Below, piece by piece: positions 62,401-64,000 of a stretch of DNA of 64,000 nt. The stretch comes from Aestuariirhabdus litorea (GTDB lineage Bacteria; Pseudomonadota; Gammaproteobacteria; Pseudomonadales; Aestuariirhabdaceae): contig NZ_QWEZ01000002.1 in assembly GCF_003864255.1 (NCBI RefSeq), forward strand, positions 1,116,001 to 1,180,000, written 5' to 3'. A model generated the notes under the pieces. The model ran no database searches. It was not told where the DNA came from and saw only the letters and a list, made by a program, of their open reading frames with translations. The position numbers and the translations under genes were made by a program. Positions within the stretch are counted from its first letter, which is position 1. Each line of letters opens with the position of its first letter.

Positions 62401-63501
62401 TCCACACCCAACGTGGTGGACGATAACGGTGATTTTGTCGCCGATTACGTCTACGCCGGTGATCTGCAGGGCAACCTGTGGAAGTTCGACCTCACCGGCA
62501 GCAATGCGGCCAACTGGGATGTGGCGATCAAGGTGGGTGGGGTGTCCACCCCGCTTTATCGTGCCATCAATGTTAACAGCGAGAAGCGTCCCATCATGGC
62601 GCAACCCGTGGTGAATATTCATCCGCTGGGTAAGCAGTTTGGCTATATGGTCTATTTCGGGACCGGCAAGTTTATCGAAACCAGCGATGCCACCAACACT
62701 ACCCAACCGATCGAGGGCTTTTATGCCATCGCCGACCGTAAGGCGGCCGGCAGCTTTGTCCATGAGCCTATCGCTCGCAACAACCTGCTGCAGCAGTTTA
62801 TCACCGAGGAGGACGAAAATGACTTCTACAACGTAGTGGTGGAGCGGGACAGCAACAATAACGTGATTGAAACCAATGGCACCGATGCCAATGGTAATGC
62901 AGCGGTCTATGTGTCTGTGTTTAACAAGGGAACCCAGCAGTTTGAGAACAGGACCAAGAGCGAGCTGGCGCTGAACGGGCAGATGTACACCGAGGATTTC
63001 CGCCTCAGTACCCGGAATCAGATCACCTACTACAACGCCAATGGTACCGCCAATCACAAGGGGTGGTTTATCGACCTCTGTGTGGATTGTTATGACGTTA
63101 ATACAGGCAACCTTAAGGCCAGCTACGATAACCAGGCCGAAAAGCAGACGGTAACCGCCTCCTATTTCGACGGCGTCATTACCTTCAACACCACGGTCCC
63201 CTCAACGGTTGAGTGTGCCGGTGGGGGCAGTGGGTGGATCATGAAGCTGAACGCCACCAGCGGTGCGCGCCTGAACACCTCACCCTTCGACTTCAACAAG
63301 GATGGGTTGTTCGATAACAAGGACCTGATCGGCTTGATTGCGGCGTCGGGCGCTAAGATCGATGGCGTGCCCACCTCCTCGACCCGGGTGGGAGACTACG
63401 AACTGACGGTCAGCTCCGACAGCGAAATAGAAGCGAACAAGACACTGGATACCTCCACCCCGTTGGGCCGCTACAAGTGGCGCCGGCTGATCGAAGAGTA
63501 A
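59476..63501 (+). CDS. pilY1: Type IV pilus tip adhesin/assembly protein PilY1
   Basis: A 1341-residue secreted protein. A signal peptide (MKKFTTGVRQLLVTATTATA, cleaved near the ASAAP) is followed by a von Willebrand A-like domain with MIDAS DDSGS (Asp 54, Ser 56, Ser 58). The C-terminal half is the PilY1 beta-propeller with the calcium loop DDNGDFVADYVYAGDLQGNL. Near the C-terminus a dockerin-like DFNKDGLFDNKDL loop suggests a second calcium site. The ATG at 59476 has GGAGG 9 bases upstream; the frame opens 23 codons earlier, inside pilX. Confidence 0.93.
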   Translation: MKKFTTGVRQLLVTATTATAVTLAGNASAAPLGIAQTPLFLGVAPDPNVLFVVDDSGSMDWSVTTTAHYPQCAYYVASGNSNGSTTNRRNPKVGQFYRRDDGGTSCSGIDAHYYSFRNSMNKYARLACNSGTNDSPNVTQRLCTGERWGYGPTDTRHDWRVLSSDLNTTYFDSRRQYLPWPGKSSMSITAARVDANPNENNNGDRDLTGLNWAVWMDDKGWDESVADWPGHDIATNTPNGWVDLWDSYVRYAIINDSGTWKITRTPYRYDISGTGPYSATAGTTVELVEGSDISGDDNLAGARRADGSLDMERAKTNVANWFTYHRKRQHVTKYAVADVISKQPDLRYGFHTINNRRTVDLPIASYKYDNSGSYAGHNANIVSRYYDYVQPALGTPLKQALDRAGKYYQYDSGGMGGTRKEDRITSSCQANYTLLFTDGFYSNASMGYPDAGPTDIANMGTTTGGGDNDGTADTLADIARYFYVKDLRPDLDNNVKPVSVDPASWQHMNTFTIAFGVTGVLEDTDQPNDGIPNDPSPPAENLPINSRLWGASSLSSSQDIPQKIDDLWHAAVNSHGQFISAKNPQEVVDGVNKALSEIVDRTGSAAAVAASTGSLNTDTHVYQAKFDSRRWSGSLQSLPFSDGSNIDTVGHLCYGRDPLTNQPLYPRGTLCPTEWDSATVMLGQNFSSGRAIITNVAGAGRAYRWPNLNSTQQGLLQTDMPSGLTTAQQTAYGTAITNYLRGDSSNEFGNGGAFSFRLRSGPLGDIVHSSPQYVKVPNIPYPDAIGSSSKLYSSFRTANLSRQAMVYVGANDGMMHAFNADTGEEKLAFVPNSAYSKLRKLARQDYSHEYIVDGTPTIVDMYFASASRWKTVLAAGMGGGGRAIFALDVTDPAAFSEANAASLFLWEFTDNDLGLTYSQPQLVKLNNGKWAAIFGNGYNATGTDTAMLFIVDVETGALIKKIDTGVGNSTDTNGLSTPNVVDDNGDFVADYVYAGDLQGNLWKFDLTGSNAANWDVAIKVGGVSTPLYRAINVNSEKRPIMAQPVVNIHPLGKQFGYMVYFGTGKFIETSDATNTTQPIEGFYAIADRKAAGSFVHEPIARNNLLQQFITEEDENDFYNVVVERDSNNNVIETNGTDANGNAAVYVSVFNKGTQQFENRTKSELALNGQMYTEDFRLSTRNQITYYNANGTANHKGWFIDLCVDCYDVNTGNLKASYDNQAEKQTVTASYFDGVITFNTTVPSTVECAGGGSGWIMKLNATSGARLNTSPFDFNKDGLFDNKDLIGLIAASGAKIDGVPTSSTRVGDYELTVSSDSEIEANKTLDTSTPLGRYKWRRLIEE

Positions 63502-63522
63502 GGGTGGATAAGGAGTATTGTG

Positions 63523-63831
63523 ATGAAATCTCAAATTATGGTTGGACTGGTTGCCCTGCTTCTACCCCTGATGGGGCAGGCGCAGGGGGATTTTTACGGC
63601 ACCCTCTATCTTGATAACGAGCTGCCCGAACTGGTGATTGAGGATCGTCGCCATAATATGGCACCGATTCGGGTAAAAACGGCGAATGTCCAAGCCTACA
63701 GCCTGGATAACCGCGCCATACCCGTTGAGTGGCTGGAGAACGGCGACCCGGTCAGCTACAAGTACAACAGCTATACCCAACGCCTGAAGCTCTGGGTAGA
63801 CTTGGTGGCACTTGAGCGTATTGAGGATTAA
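63523..63831 (+). CDS. Small secreted protein in the PilY2 position
   Basis: A 102-residue protein with a signal peptide ending near GQAQG. The mature domain (GTLYLDNELPELVIEDRR, then YSLDNRAIPVEWLENGD) is not one I recognise. In Pseudomonas aeruginosa the small PilY2 protein sits exactly here, between pilY1 and pilE, so it may be its counterpart, although sequence similarity is not evident to me. AGGAG is 7 bases before the ATG. The next gene begins 3 bases after its stop. Confidence 0.7.
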   Translation: MKSQIMVGLVALLLPLMGQAQGDFYGTLYLDNELPELVIEDRRHNMAPIRVKTANVQAYSLDNRAIPVEWLENGDPVSYKYNSYTQRLKLWVDLVALERIED

Positions 63832-63834
63832 CCT

Positions 63835-64000
63835 GTGAACTCCATAAAGCCGCTTGGATTTACCCTGATTGAGCTGATCATTGTGGTGGCGATAACCGCT
63901 ATTCTTGCAGTGATTGCTATACCCGCCTACCAGAACACTGTTTACAAGGGACACAGGGCGGAGGCCAAGGCGGCACTGACCGAGATCGCTTCAATTCAGG
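63835..64000 (+). CDS. pilE: Type IV pilin-like protein PilE (5' part)
   Basis: The first 55 codons of a prepilin, cut by the window end. A short leader (MNSIKPLG) is followed by FTLIELIIVVAITAILAVIA, with Glu at mature position 5, and IPAYQNTVYKGHRAEAKAAL, as in the PilE/PilA_minor group. The start is GTG at 63835, with GAGGA inside the preceding gene. The position after pilY1 and the small gene matches pilE of Pseudomonas. Confidence 0.9.
   Translation, partial: MNSIKPLGFTLIELIIVVAITAILAVIAIPAYQNTVYKGHRAEAKAALTEIASIQ

Overview
The window looks like part of the chromosome of a marine gammaproteobacterium (Oceanospirillales/Pseudomonadales-like). It is GC-rich, uses Shine-Dalgarno-led starts, and carries the order obgE-proB-(rpsT)-murJ-ribF-ileS-lspA-fkpB-ispH-pilVWXY1-Y2-E, which is typical of that group. 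I saw no rRNA, tRNA or CRISPR array. All calls come from reading translated sequence and motifs; no database search was run, and the organism assignment is inference.

1-18 kb is an accessory catabolic region. After an RNase II gene come two arms. Each begins with a minus-strand VOC gene and an AraC-type regulator transcribed divergently from an enzyme operon. Arm 1 (3807-11861) encodes a saccharopine-dehydrogenase-like oxidoreductase, an SCPx-type thiolase, an acyl-CoA synthetase, two SDRs, an acyl-CoA dehydrogenase and two membrane proteins. Arm 2 (13735-17262) encodes an SDR, an HSL-type esterase, a small membrane protein and a Baeyer-Villiger monooxygenase. Arm 2 resembles the mycobacterial virS/mymA-lipR-sadH locus. 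The two VOC genes and the 3' ends of the two regulators lie in a direct repeat with 474 identical bases, so arm 1 sits in a 9.9 kb unit that recombination could delete or amplify. A MITE-like element family with GGGAGCCTGCGAA ends occurs directly downstream of genes at four places.

18-31 kb holds transport and miscellaneous genes: a TAXI-TRAP transporter behind a consensus sigma-54 promoter with an IHF-like site, EamA, AEC and SMR transporters, the complete AmmeMemoRadiSam trio, a lipoprotein, a beta-CASP metallo-hydrolase, a structured intergenic repeat and a diguanylate cyclase. 31-44 kb holds a Lon-like protease, trmA, an AzgA-type purine permease, rlmG, a fatty acyl-CoA ligase, a histidine-kinase remnant, gor, an FKBP isomerase and small proteins of unknown function.

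43.7-56.2 kb is core housekeeping: ispB, rplU-rpmA, obgE-proB, rpsT, murJ, ribF, ileS, lspA, fkpB and ispH, with clear promoters and terminators. From 56.2 kb to the end is the type IV pilus minor pilin cluster, with pilE cut by the window edge and the FimT/GspH-type gene on the opposite strand.
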